Assembly (NCBI GenBank): GCA_029891385.1 | Contig: CM057224.1 | Span: forward strand, 3,906,001 to 3,970,000 | Direction: 5' to 3' | Length of the DNA stretch: 64,000 nt | From: Erythroxylum novogranatense | Lineage: Eukaryota; Streptophyta; Magnoliopsida; Malpighiales; Erythroxylaceae | Shown: one piece after another, positions 12,715-23,796 of the stretch | How the letters are laid out: every line of letters begins with the position of its first letter | Position numbering within the stretch: the first letter of the stretch is position 1 | Position numbers and translations under genes: made by a program | The notes under the pieces: generated by a model | What the model was told of the DNA's origin: nothing | What the model saw: only the letters and a program-made list of their open reading frames with translations | The model's database searches: none

Positions 12715-13180
12715 GATCAGCCGGAATTTTATAAAGTTATTGCTGTTATTGTATTAAATGAATGAATGTCTCTTTATAATATAAAACTCTAGTAACACTC
12801 GTAACTAGTCAGAGATACACCTTAGCATAGAAATCTTAAGATTGTCTTTCCAAATTTAGATAATAAGCAATATGCGGAATTTGTTAAAGTTAAATGATTG
12901 GGTTAATATATTATTTTGTGATTTAAATTCTTTTGACAAAATTCCTCAATTAAATTATAAGTAGTTCACAATAATTTTCACAATTATTTATTGTACACAT
13001 AGAATTATTTGTTATTGAAGTTTTAGGAGTTTTCTGAATGATTAAATTGATATTATTACATTATTTATAATATAATGTAAAATTGTCTTATCTTGTTAAT
13101 CTTTTAATTTAGAATTAGAATATAATGATTTATTACATGCATGTAATTTATGAATTGGTCTAAATTTTTAAGAATTTATT

Positions 13181-13202
13181 TGATATATATATATATATAT
13201 AT
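13181..13202. repeat. Short AT microsatellite
   Basis: An uninterrupted at-dinucleotide run in the AT-rich sequence upstream of the ubiquitin-conjugating enzyme gene. The wider stretch 12760-13850 shows no exon or element ends; a short imperfect repeat around gatgccgtttgaca occurs at 13261 and 13298. Confidence 0.7.
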
Positions 13203-13849
13203 TCACACGTATTCTTTTGAAATAAGAGATTTAATGATAACTTTTTAATGTGCACTTTATGATGCCGTTTGACACTTATCATGTGTGAGTGAGAGATGAT
13301 GTCGTTTGACATCCATGATGGGTCAAATGATCAGCTGGCATGAATAACTATTCACAGATGAAGTACATATAGATAAGGTAACGATTTGAAGAGATGAATG
13401 TGAAAAATTCCGTTTGTTCAATACTGGTGTTTGGAAAAACTTTATGAAAAGGGGAACTATGTTTCTTTAACCGGTGAATTATATCAGAAGTCTAAGTATG
13501 TAATTTATGTTGTTTTTCTACGCATATATCATTTAATTCTGGGTGTAACATAATGTATGTAGTGATTATGTTTGTGATCAGTTATGTATTTTACTAACAC
13601 TTTATTCATTAAAAATTTGGGTACCTTCGTTAACAACTATGCGATTGGTAACAGATTAACAGTTTAAAATTAGATAATAAATTTTAATAAAATAATCAAT
13701 CCAAAGCATCTAACAGCAGAGGCTATTTAATGAGTCACCTCTCCCTTTGATCACTCCCAAAGGGTACGTGTGACGATTCATGTTGAATAGATTCATGGAA
13801 ATTAAATTTTTAAATAAGAACAACTCGTAGTGGTAGGGACCTCTTTGAG

Positions 13850-13870
13850 CCACCAGGCCCACCACCCAAT
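13850..13870 (+). promoter_or_regulatory. Probable core promoter site of UBC2 (site II type GGCCCA)
   Basis: A GGCCCA at 13856-13861 lies about 100 bases before the end of the untranslated first exon. TGGGCC/T motifs (site II) are common in promoters of plant housekeeping genes. The call rests on motif and position only. Confidence 0.4.
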
Positions 13871-13967
13871 TTATTCACTAACACCCTCTAAGTATTTATT
13901 CTCTAATGTTTCTTTTCCGAGAAAATTGAATTCTAACAGCGAAAAGCTTTGGAGTATCACAGAGTAG

Positions 13968-14441
13968 GTATTCTGATCTCGTTTAATGTGTTTTGATTTG
14001 TTGTGTTTTTGGTTAATTTTGATGGGAATAAAACCCTACCTTCTGTTGTTACTTATGGGTTTAATTCTTTTTATTGATGTATCTACTGGATTTCGAAGAA
14101 CCTAAATGTGGATCTAAGGTTCTTCTTCTTGTGTGGGATTGTCAATTTGTGTACTTTATTATGATTCTTCAATATCAAGACTTGCTCTATCATTTGTGAG
14201 TTGAATGCTAATGGTGCAAGTTAGCTTTTAGATGTTGGCGTCAAACTTAAGACTGTCTGAACAAGTGAATTCACTGCTAGTTTACTTGAACTTTTAACGT
14301 TATTGAGTCCTAGCAAATGATGCCGAGAAGCTGCCTTTCTCAGGGTTTGTTGAATATTTCTCTATTCTTGACCAATTTTGCGAATTAAGCAGGGGGCACA
14401 TGAAGGATTGATCAGGTTGTTGACATCTTATTTTGATTCAG
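13968..14441 (+). other. Intron in the 5' untranslated region of UBC2
   Basis: An exon ending agagtag is followed by gtattctg; the acceptor is ttttgattcag just before the coding exon at 14442. The intron is T-rich as in plants. Leader introns are usual in this gene family. The donor is inferred from sequence without transcript support. Confidence 0.6.
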
Positions 14442-14456
14442 AAGGTACTGGCGAGG

Positions 14457-16469
14457 ATGTCAACTCCTGCAAGGAAGAGACTGATGAGGGATTTTAAGAG
14501 ACTACAGCAAGATCCTCCTGCTGGCATTAGTGGTGCTCCTCAAGAGAACAACATTATGCTCTGGAATGCTGTTATATTTGGGTATGTGAAGGAAAAAAAT
14601 CAGATTTGTTCGCACTCTTTTTCCTTCATTTTCATCATCATTCTCTTCTTCTTATCTTTCCTCTTATTTTTTATTTGCTTTTCTTAATGGCCTTAAATAC
14701 CAATTGTACTTATATACTTTATTGGATGTCTTGCAGGCCTGATGACACCCCATGGGATGGAGGTAAATCGAATCTTGTGTATGATCTAGTGAAGGGAGCA
14801 TATCATAGGCATTTAATTATTTTACTTTTGCCACAACAATGCTGATTATTGTTGTTGGGTGCACTTATCGATATGATGTTGTTACCTTTCTAATTGTTAA
14901 CGTGTAACTTGTATGTTGCAACTATGTTCTTGACCGTTTTATGTGCTTTTCTTTATCAGTTTGTGTCTTCGTTCTTCATCCTTGTGTAAAAATTTTGTCT
15001 ACCTGATGGGACAAAAATATCAGCTATATATGTTGAGATGAACATTATTCAAACAAGGTTTTGGAATTCTGCATTGGAATTCCCAGGCTTTGATTTTGCT
15101 GACCCCTTGAATGTTTTTGCTATTTTCTGCAATATGATTAACCATTGCACACTATAATGAACGTTATGCAGGTCACTTGCACAACTGGTTTATTGGCAGT
15201 TAGCCACTTTTCTTATTCCACATTTTGCATGTCATACTTTGTACATACTTAACATCAAGCAACTGATCAGCTACCTTTTCAAAGTCTCACATGCTGCAAT
15301 CTGGTTTTAGAAAAAAATTTTATGGTTATTTTGCTTCACTTGGAATGCTTTTTATCTTTAAACTTCACATCTAACACCATGATTGTTTAACTTCTCTTAC
15401 TTTTAGATTCTGATAGTGTTTTATAGTTATTGCAATACATTTATTAGCTTAAAGCTGAAGAAAATGACATCTTTATTCAGCTTATTGTTGTGTTTAGTAT
15501 AGGTGGTTTTGCTAATTGCTTCTGTTTATTTTCGTTCTTATGTTCTAGTAATATTAGAAACCTAATATATGTTATGATTTCCACCTCTTGCAGGTACGTT
15601 CAAGTTGACACTTCAGTTTACAGAAGATTATCCTAATAAACCTCCTACCGTGCGCTTTGTCTCTCGAATGTTCCATCCAAACAGTAAGTTGGATACAACA
15701 ATAGTTCTTTTTTGGGCATTGTTATTTTATTTCCATTCTTTATTTCATATAACATTCTAGATACTCTTGGTTGTTTCAGTGTGCAATTAGCTATATAAGA
15801 TCCATCTCAAGTATAGGCTGGCCCCAATTCTTTCTCTTCAATGAAGGCTATAAAATTTTACCTAGCCAAATACCTGAGTTTAATGTGCTGTTGAACCTGT
15901 ATAAAAATCATGCTATTGATAGGGATCAAGTCATGGATTCTAGACTGTTGGAAGGCAAGTTGGTTCTGCAGTTCAAAGCACATAATTGTTAATGAGTTTC
16001 AAGTTGTGTTTGCTTTTTTCCCCTGTTTCGTATTGGTTCCGCATTCTCTATGTAATTGTACAAATCTGTGCGTGGTATAATGTTGTTGCTGCCATTTCAA
16101 CCCTGAAATTCTGTATTTGTCTGCCTTCAGTTTATGCAGATGGAAGCATTTGTCTGGATATTCTACAAAATCAGTGGAGTCCTATTTATGATGTGGCAGC
16201 CATACTCACATCAATCCAGGTAACCAGTCTATGATTCAATACTTTATTTGATATCCACTTGGGACATGCCACATATAAATCCAGATTTGATGTCTATAAT
16301 GTCTCCCTCTCTATTGATCTTCTCCCTATTTGTTTTGTAGTCATTGCTCTGCGACCCAAATCCAAACTCACCAGCAAACTCAGAAGCAGCAAGAATGTTT
16401 AGTGAGAACAAGCGCGAATATAACAGAAGAGTTCGTGAAATTGTTGAGGAGAGTTGGACAGCTGATTAA
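14457..16469 (+). CDS. UBC2: Ubiquitin-conjugating enzyme E2, RAD6 type (UBC1/UBC2)
   Basis: Five coding exons: 14457-14581, 14737-14762, 15594-15683, 16131-16219 and 16341-16469. All introns are GT-AG and the joined frame is 459 bases, 152 residues plus stop, the usual family length. The protein begins [17 protein letters not shown], has the E2 fold with HPN at 78-80 and the ubiquitin-accepting Cys at 88 in [11 protein letters not shown], and ends ESWTAD, lacking the acidic tail of yeast RAD6. Plant homologues work with HUB1/2-type ligases in histone H2B monoubiquitination; that is family knowledge. No defect is visible, so the gene is probably active. The start is set by the conserved N terminus. 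UBC1 and UBC2 cannot be told apart by sequence reading alone. Confidence 0.96.
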
Positions 16470-16766
16470 CATCATGGTATCAAATTTTGAAGATGGTCTG
16501 CAATGTCTGTCTAAATATCATTTGGAGCAAAAACGTTGTGCTTGCCGGAACCAATTAACTGATAAATGTTTGATTTACTTTTATGAACGAACTCGTCCAC
16601 TTGGTTGTGGCGTTTGTTGTGCCTTTCTATATCTGGCTTTCTTATGAACCGACCTAGTTTCTACATTTTACATTTTACTTAAAGCCAGGATGGGATTCAA
16701 GCAGACTAGCATAAGAACGCACAACCATTCAATTTCAGCGGTGGTAAATGTCCCAAAAAAGAATCG

Positions 16767-16772
16767 AATAAA
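16767..16772 (+). terminator. Candidate polyadenylation signal of UBC2
   Basis: AATAAA about 300 bases after the stop codon, before the inverted-repeat element that separates the two convergent genes. Plant signals are loose, so other sites are possible. Confidence 0.35.
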
Positions 16773-16852
16773 TCGATTGGGAATGAAACTGTGTTGTCAC
16801 TCAACTGCTATCTGTGCAAGATGCAAACTGGACTGATTTTCTTTGGACTCCT

Positions 16853-16914
16853 ACTACTACTTTATGTTCTAAAACTCGGACTACTACTACTCTATGTTCT
16901 AAAACTCGGATTGA
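16853..16914. repeat. 30-bp tandem duplication at the left edge of the CCGGT element
   Basis: The unit ctactactac followed by ttatgttctaaaactcgg is present twice with one or two changes. The second copy runs into the inverted-repeat element. It may be a slip or a target-site remnant. Confidence 0.65.
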
Positions 16915-17216
16915 CCATTGAACCGGTGACCTTACTGGTTACTGATTTGATCGATTCGACCGGTTCAACTACCGATCGAACCGGTGTGACGTAATAATTA
17001 TGCAATAATTATATTTAATTATATATAATATTTAAAAAAATTAAAAAATTAAAAAAAAATTATCGAACTAGTCCGACCGATCAATTGACCGGTTTTGACC
17101 GATTTTAACCGGTTCAAACTGGGTCAATTAGAGACCGATTTTGAAACATCAACCGGACCGGACCACCGACCGGTTACCGGTCAGACCGGTCGGTCCGATC
17201 CGGGTTTCAAAACCCA
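16895..17216. mobile_element. Non-autonomous inverted-repeat element rich in CCGGT between the two genes
   Basis: The left end gttctaaaactcggattgac and the right end, on the minus strand gttttgaaacccggatcgga, form imperfect terminal inverted repeats. The interior carries many accggt and aaccggtt motifs flanking an AT core. It resembles abundant plant MITE-like repeats. ctactact lies on both sides and may be the target-site duplication, about 8-9 bp, which would suit a Mutator-type origin. The superfamily is inference. Confidence 0.6.
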
Positions 17217-17595
17217 GCTACTACTAGAAGATAACGACAGCTAAGATTTTACACTTTTAACTGCCAGTCTTAGTTGAAACATCTTGACTTCTTTCTTTTT
17301 AAGCTCTTAGTCCTTACCATTGTAAGAGCATTAACACATGCATGAGCGATTGTACATTACTTCTACTCGACAGGAAAATAGTATCATGACTCTTGCTCTT
17401 GGTTTTTTTTTTTTTGTTTATCATTATCCCTGTACGGCTTGGCAAATCAATGCAGCTATGTTCAAACGGACAACTCGAGCACAAATCTCAAAACATTTCA
17501 CAAAAAGTAAAATCTGAAGCTCTCAGCAATAAATACATCAAACCTCCTACAGAACTCTTAGCAGAGAACTTTACAATGAACTCTCTCGATGGTAA

Positions 17596-20136
17596 CTACC
17601 TGCTCCATTCATAGTCTCCGCCATATCTTGGAGTGGCATTATTGGCACGGCTTGTATCTTCAGGTGCAATGGAATTTGCAAAAGCGTGCCAACCTAGGAG
17701 GTATGGCAAAATATACTACATTTGGGAGAGAAAAAAAAGAGTCAAATATCAAGTCTGGACATGAACAAGATTAACATAGGGCAGTAAGAGCAGTATTTGT
17801 TTACGATGTATTTAACACACAAATCAACCCAAACTATGCTCACTCTTAACGTACATTAAAAGCCGATATGAGGACGGTATACTCTGCTCTGGTAACCGGA
17901 ATATAGATGCTTTCATCCATGTTCAGAAGTTTATTTTGAACACCTTCATTAAAGCCATTGTGAAAAACCACGAAAGAAAAGGTTAGGATCACATTGGGGC
18001 TTAGATATCCAAGTATAAGCAGTAAAGGTAAAATAAACCTATCAACCCACCATAATAAAGCTAAAATAAACCTATCAATCCACCATCCTACACATGAAGA
18101 ATTACTAATAAGTCCTTTCACGATTGAGGTCTTAACAAAGTGAAAAATGACGACATGTCATCTCATCTATGGAAAATAAATTGTTAGTATACCTAAAATT
18201 TGACAACTTAAAAGTACTAGAATATTTTAATTATGTGAATTGCCATGTTATAAACACAAACATATTACTAAAATATATTTGGAATTTAGCCTTGAAAACA
18301 AGAGAGGAGAATTACTGAGGTTAAAAAAGTGGCCAGAGCCATCTGGAAGTGGCTCTACCTTCAACACCTTCCTCACCTTACCTTCATCACTGAAAGCATG
18401 AACAATTGTGTCATAGTTCACATAATAAAAAGGCCAGTGCATACCTGTTCTTGAATGCTATGCTAATTCCTTAAAAGACTGAATGACAGGTCGTGCACTG
18501 CAGTCGCAATGTACACCAAGCTCTACTGACTCCCAATACAGAGGATAAAAAACATTGATAAATAGATGGCCCACCCAACAGCAAATATATGTAACAAGGT
18601 CCCAAATCCAGGAGAAAATGCTTCTTATCACACTGCAGTTCTAAGCAACGGCCAATAGTTTGGTAATCTGATCCAGGTACATCCCTACTTGTCAAGATAT
18701 GAAAATTAGTTGCGTTTGCAAAAAGCAATAGTACCTTCTCCCCTTATTAGGATCGTGGAAAAACTCCAATGAGTCCCTTGCACCAAGGCTTATCAGAGTT
18801 CCAATTTCTGTCACTGATAGTGAGAATACCTAGTGCAATTAAAAAACCAGAAGAATGTCATATCCACTATCAATCCATTCACCACAGTTTTTTCCATGCC
18901 AAACACAAAAGGACCAAGTTGTTCCTCTAAATTTTACTAAAACTCTTTTAAGTTTTTCTTTTTCTTTTTTTTTCTCACAAAGATCTGAATATGATGCTTG
19001 AATGAGACATCAAAAGTTCTCACTTTCAACAGAATGCTGATCAATGTATACAAATTATTTCTTAATCACATATTTTCAGAAAAGGATGCATGAAGCATGA
19101 TCTACCAAATAAGTTAAATTATACTTTAAAAAGTATGAACCAGGTATGAATAGCCATGTTTAACCAAGGAAAGACTTTGAGAAGTTTTTAATACAGACCA
19201 TAATCTCTGCACTACTGTTCCAAGATGTTTATAAATTGAAAAGATCATATTTCCATTTACTAAATCGACTTTCAGCTAACCTGTTTTCTGCTCCAGTCAT
19301 ATTGACGGACCCCTGCTGCCGGTGCAAATTGTAACAGAACAAAACCTTCTTTGGCTATTTTAAACGCTCCTGACTGCACACTCCAAAACATACTTGCAGT
19401 CAAAAACTTAAACCCCTGAGCTAACAATTTTATTTCCATCAAATTATATCCTCAGAAGGAACATAGCAGAACTTACATCTAATGCCCCAAACTCTGGCGC
19501 TCTAGGCTCCACAGTTAAAGCGGCCTTTCCTTTGTATATTGAGTGACCAACGAAAACCTTAGGCGGCAATTCTCCAACTATACAATTAAACCTAAACAAG
19601 TAAGCACCAGTTGCTGACTAAAAATACTAAAATCTATCAATCATAATCCTCTGTTGACAAGGTGGGCTGGCTTTATATAGAATGTTCAGACATCACAGCC
19701 ACTAAAATATGAATGTTCTGGTTTATAGACTTAGCTTTACGTACACAAAGCCGAAAGCCTACTGCTTTTATATAGAATGTTCGGATTCTAGCAACTCATT
19801 TTTCTCAGCAACCAAAAACGAATAATTCCTTATCCTACGTCAACTTTAACAAAATAAAACAGAGAATAATGAAGAAGTACCACCGCTCGACACCGTTCGT
19901 GAAGGTGCATAAGTCGCGTCTGTAGAAGAAGAACGGTTACTGGAAAACCGCTGCTGGTCATAATACTCCGATTGCCGGCACTTCACGGCGAGCCTGCTCT
20001 TCCGGGAGAAACCACCAAACAAGGAGAGAGAAGAAGTTCTAGGGATAAGTGAACAGTTTTTGATACACTCTGCCGAGGAGAGAGATTGATACAGACATGG
20101 ATTAGGGTTTCCAGGTGAGAGGTTTAACGGCAACAT
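17596..20136 (-). CDS. WHY1: WHIRLY single-stranded-DNA-binding protein, chloroplast-targeted
   Basis: Seven exons on the minus strand: 20136-19881, 19577-19477, 19373-19281, 18829-18735, 18389-18316, 17943-17855 and 17715-17596. All junctions are GT-AG and phases match, giving 828 bases, 275 residues plus stop. Residues 1 to about 50 are Ser/Arg-rich and poor in acids, like a plastid transit peptide. KGKAALTV at 101-108 is the WHIRLY signature for DNA binding and 24-mer assembly, followed by [30 protein letters not shown] and the C-terminal [12 protein letters not shown]1/WHY3 bind plastid DNA and stabilise it, and also act in the nucleus; that is family knowledge. It converges on UBC2. The start is the ATG beginning MLPLNL. 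The frame stays open upstream to 20358, so a longer form cannot be excluded. Confidence 0.95.
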
Positions 20137-20264
20137 TTTCTTTCCCCTCTCTCTCCCCCCGGGCAAAGGTCTTGTATTAGGAGGTGCCAAAACGCGATGT
20201 CTGTTAGTCGTTTTGCTGGCTGACGGTGCAATTTGATTGATAGAAACGGTAAGGGGTAGGATGC

Positions 20265-20285
20265 GGCCACGGGCCCACGGCCCGA
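20265..20285 (-). promoter_or_regulatory. Probable promoter element of WHY1 (site II type)
   Basis: ccacgggcccacggccc contains TGGGCC on the minus strand, about 135 bases before the chosen ATG. CCAAT-like motifs follow at 20355-20362. Motif and position are the only support, and this stretch also lies in the open upstream frame. Confidence 0.4.
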
Positions 20286-20689
20286 GCTGTTCAAATAATT
20301 CGAAGTTCAATCGCAATATGAAGAAATATGAAATTTGGTTAAAATCCAATCTAACCAATCCAAAGCTTGACTCAACTCTTCCCTTCCTTTAATTGATATA
20401 TATCATTATTTCACCATTGTCATCTTTATACACGAACACTCACAAACAGAAAAAGAAAAACACTAATTAGCACTCATTATACATATCGAACATCAACAAT
20501 CCCGTGTTTTGGTTCAAAACAATTGTTCAATATCATTTATGTTCTATACTACTCTATTTAAGTTTCGGTATTAAACAAACAATTTCGTGAAGATTGTCAT
20601 GCAATAATGAAAGAACTTAGCATCAATTCGAGTCATTTATTCATTCATTTATTTTACTCAATTGTTTAAGAGAGAAAGAGAGAGAATAA

Positions 20690-20761
20690 ATTAGGAAATG
20701 AAATCCAAAACTTGAAAAGAGTGAAATTAGGAAATGAAATCCAAAACTTGAAAAGAGTGAA
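20690..20761. repeat. 36-bp perfect tandem duplication
   Basis: The unit attaggaaatgaaatccaaa plus a further 17 bp occurs twice in a row. The wider stretch 20400-20900, upstream of WHY1, is AT-rich and shows no gene. Confidence 0.9.
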
Positions 20762-20899
20762 AGTCAAGACACGTTTACAAAGACTATTTGGCTAATATAA
20801 CTTATAAAACAAACAATGCCTAATCATTTACATATTAATGCATGTGATAAAAATATGGTATTGGATAGAAATTTAAGACAAAATTAAGATGTATATGTC

Positions 20900-22755
20900 A
20901 TGAAGGTCACGCATTATCAAAAGACAATAAAATTGATATATAATAAGGCTCAAAATCTCATTGACTTTGTCTACCATTAGTCACTACTCTTCTAAAGATA
21001 ATGCACATCAACCAATCTCAAGAGTAAAAGTACATGTTAAAGTTGTTATCAAATTCTTTAGTCAATTCACACTTTAATCATGACTATATAATCCTAGAAT
21101 CAATAGAAAAGAAAAAATGTTTGTTTTATTTGTTTTATTCTTTTCTCTCAATTTAATTGAAAACTTAAAAACAAGCAAGAAACAAACTAACATAGAAACA
21201 AACATGCATAAAAAGTAATGCGGAAATGTAAAGAAAAGAAATTTATTTCCCTTGGGTTGCCTCCCAAAAAACGTCTTTATTTAGGATTGCTGGCTCAACT
21301 CCATGTTTCCTCCTCACATGACAAAATTGTTATATTCAAGTATCACATGCAGCTCCTCCATGTGAGGTTCTTTCAAATAGGGTCTCAATTGATGATCCTT
21401 CATATTCAACATCCTCTCTATCCTATGTCTTTCAATCTTGTCTGAGTCTATGCACTCTGGAATGATCTCAAATGTCTCTTCGCCTTTTCTCCATTTAATT
21501 CCTCCAATCTGCAATGTAAAGGTAAAGAGTTAGTCTAAAAAATAATCATAAACTCAGTACTTATCTCCAAGCTAAATGATATATCTTTTTCTGGTTCGAG
21601 CTCCTCCTCAACTTCTTCTTCACATGAAATTCCTTGAATATTGCTCTCAAAATTCTCAAGCTACTCGTCACTCTGTAAGGTTTTCGCACTAACATCCATT
21701 AGGTATATCTCAGGTTGATATGGCTGTTCCTCTTCCATTTGTGATTCTAGGTAGTCAATCCTCGCTGCCATCTCACCCATTTAGCTTGCCATGTTCTGGT
21801 TTCTAGACGCTAAATGCCTCATTTTTTGCTGGGAATATTGCAACTGTTATTGTAGGCTCTATTGAAATTGAAGATTGTTACTAATCACAACATTCGTCAA
21901 TTCTTCCAAAGATGTATCTAAGTTGTGGCTAGAAGATTCTAATCCACACGGGAATTGTTGTGTATCCTACAAACTATCATAAAAGTAATTCTAATGGTTA
22001 TCTCATCTATAACCAAAGTTAGGCTGATCAGTCCAACCTTTGTTATAGGATTGAGAATACGAGTTATAAAAGAAATAACTTCTATGCATTTCAGATCTTT
22101 TTTTGTCACTAAAAAACCAAACAAAAAGTGAAAAGGTCAAGAAATAACTAAAAAGAAACTAATTAAAAACAAATATGTACGAAAAAAAACAATTAAAATC
22201 ACACAAAAAAACTAAAACACCGCACTCCTAGGCAACAGTGCAAAAATTTGACAACTCGTTGTAACGCTAGTCAAAATAAAATAACTAAATTATTATTGTA
22301 GTAGTAGTGAGTCTAAATCGATTCCACAGAGAGTATGTGTAAAGTTGTTGAAATGAAATTAATCGATATTTAGGTTAGAGGGAGTTTTGGATTTTTTAAT
22401 CAAGAAAATAAAATGAAACTAAACTAATAAAAATAAATTAAAGAAAACATATAAAAAATGATAAAAGTGAAAAATTCGGTAGAGACTCAGTTCCTTGTTT
22501 CAATCTCGGCCTACACCTTACTTACACATATTTCATTTATTTGTTTTTCTTTAATCTCTCCTAGCAACTATTTATCATAGGTTAATAATTAGCCTGAGTT
22601 TTTACTTAGGTAATGTTTAATCAAGATATGATCGTTAATTAAACCTAACTACTAAATAACCTAAGATACGATTTTTAAATTTAATTAGGTAGTAACATTA
22701 CGAATTAGAAAAACTGATTAATCAAGGCAGTAACCACATAAGGTATGATAAATTT
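20900..22755 (-). mobile_element. Element J: second Athila/Tat-type gypsy remnant
   Basis: Minus strand, 22076-22008, reads SYNKGWTDQPNFGYR, close to the YNPGWRNHPNF motif in gag of Athila/Tat elements. A PBS-like ggcaacagtgcaaaa lies at 22231-22245 and an LTR starts at 22249. At 21250 the plus strand reads ttgggttgcctcccaaaaaa, a segment common in such elements (on the minus strand near FFGRQPKGNK). No protease or RT is found to the left, so the copy is truncated or was non-autonomous. Outer limits are approximate. Confidence 0.7.
22249..22755 (-). repeat. LTR portion of element J
   Basis: Begins tgacaactcgttg directly after the PBS and is AT-rich, with a polyadenine/thymine tract and no coding. 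The far boundary with the copia LTR is estimated from a change in character and not from a seen terminus. Confidence 0.45.
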
Positions 22756-22759
22756 GTCT

Positions 22760-23385
22760 TGCCAGCAAGCATTGGAGTTTCGTATGTCCTTCTAAGCTTT
22801 TATTAAGTGTCTAAACTGTTACAATTTCTGTACTTACAGACTGGTATAATCTTTTAATACTATGTCCAGATTCTTTGGTGAGGTTAGGAAAGGATAATGT
22901 TGATAGAATTTAATTCCTTAGGGTGAAAACTATCACCTATCATATAAACAATCATGTCAAATCATCAAGAATACTTAGATCTGTTACAGAAGCATACTTG
23001 AATCCATGAGAACAATGTGATTCCTAGATCTTGCAGTTATTCGTCTTCCAAGTCAATATGTACGTCTGTTTTCTCTAAAGAACCATCTCTTTTCTAACTG
23101 ATGGGATACTAGAAAAGATAATCGTTCATATGACTTGGGAACCATAACCCTAATGTTTTATATAATTTATCTTATTTATATTTTAGCCCATTATAAAATA
23201 GAAATCAAACTATTGGGTTTCTACACATTAAAGCCCATACTTTATTAGATGTTATATAGCCCAAAGCCTTTAACCATAATAGATCACTTTAACTGGGCTT
23301 AACCTTATGATAGCTCATAATATACAATTAATTCATATATGTATGTAACCACACGTTGGATTAAATCCACAATCTCCCACATGGG

Positions 23386-23443
<58 letters not shown>

Positions 23444-23785
23444 CTCCTTTAATTGTATATGATAACATAACCCTATGAGCTCAAATTTTGCTATCATTAC
23501 CAAATAAACCTTTAATCAATCTCGCTCGTCAATTATAATAACATAGGATCAAAGCAGTTACCATTATATGCATATCATAACTAAACCCATTAATGGTAAC
23601 TTATGCTAATATAATTGAACAACATAGATCAAGCTTGGAAGTGTAGCATAGAAATTACATGTAATGTGATCTTAACATGCCTACTTCCAACTGGTCCAAA
23701 TTCCTTATTCCTTATTGAGATCAACCAAACAAACTTTAAAGTTCAAGTAAATCATAAAAGTATCTATAATTGAAAATCATTCGAA
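22760..23785 (-). repeat. Left LTR of copia element C
   Basis: Non-coding sequence directly beyond the copia polypurine tract (agtgggagttt on the minus strand near 23792). It includes caatctcccacatggg, typical of many plant copia LTRs, and a TA microsatellite at 23391-23442. The left limit is approximate because the matching LTR is outside the window. Confidence 0.55.
23391..23442. repeat. TA microsatellite in the copia LTR
   Basis: An uninterrupted run of about 26 ta units. Confidence 0.95.
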
Positions 23786-23796
23786 CTAAACTCCCA

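Larger units (their letters stand above)
10130..12760 (+). mobile_element. Dead non-LTR retrotransposon (LINE, RTE-like)
   Basis: Plus-strand translation gives, in pieces across several frames: AKSRAYEKLYQRLETKYGEK (about 10400-10460), VFIDLKKVYERL (about 11095), SLRPFLFTIIMDELTKNIQ (about 11290), LFANNIVLIDETREGVN (about 11370) and LRSIIQ-like C-terminal RT sequence. These are the typical blocks of plant LINE reverse transcriptases. The catalytic FADD box reads FANN, and there are many stops. The 5' end is truncated, with no endonuclease domain seen. The 3' part after about 12110 is T-rich and ends near attgctgttattg. The RTE label is by resemblance only. Confidence 0.8.

Noticed and set aside
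14606..16234. Several 70-105 codon frames within the UBC2 locus (for example 15771-15992, 16330-16647)
   Set aside because: They lie in introns or in the wrong frame across exons; the five-exon model explains all conserved coding sequence.
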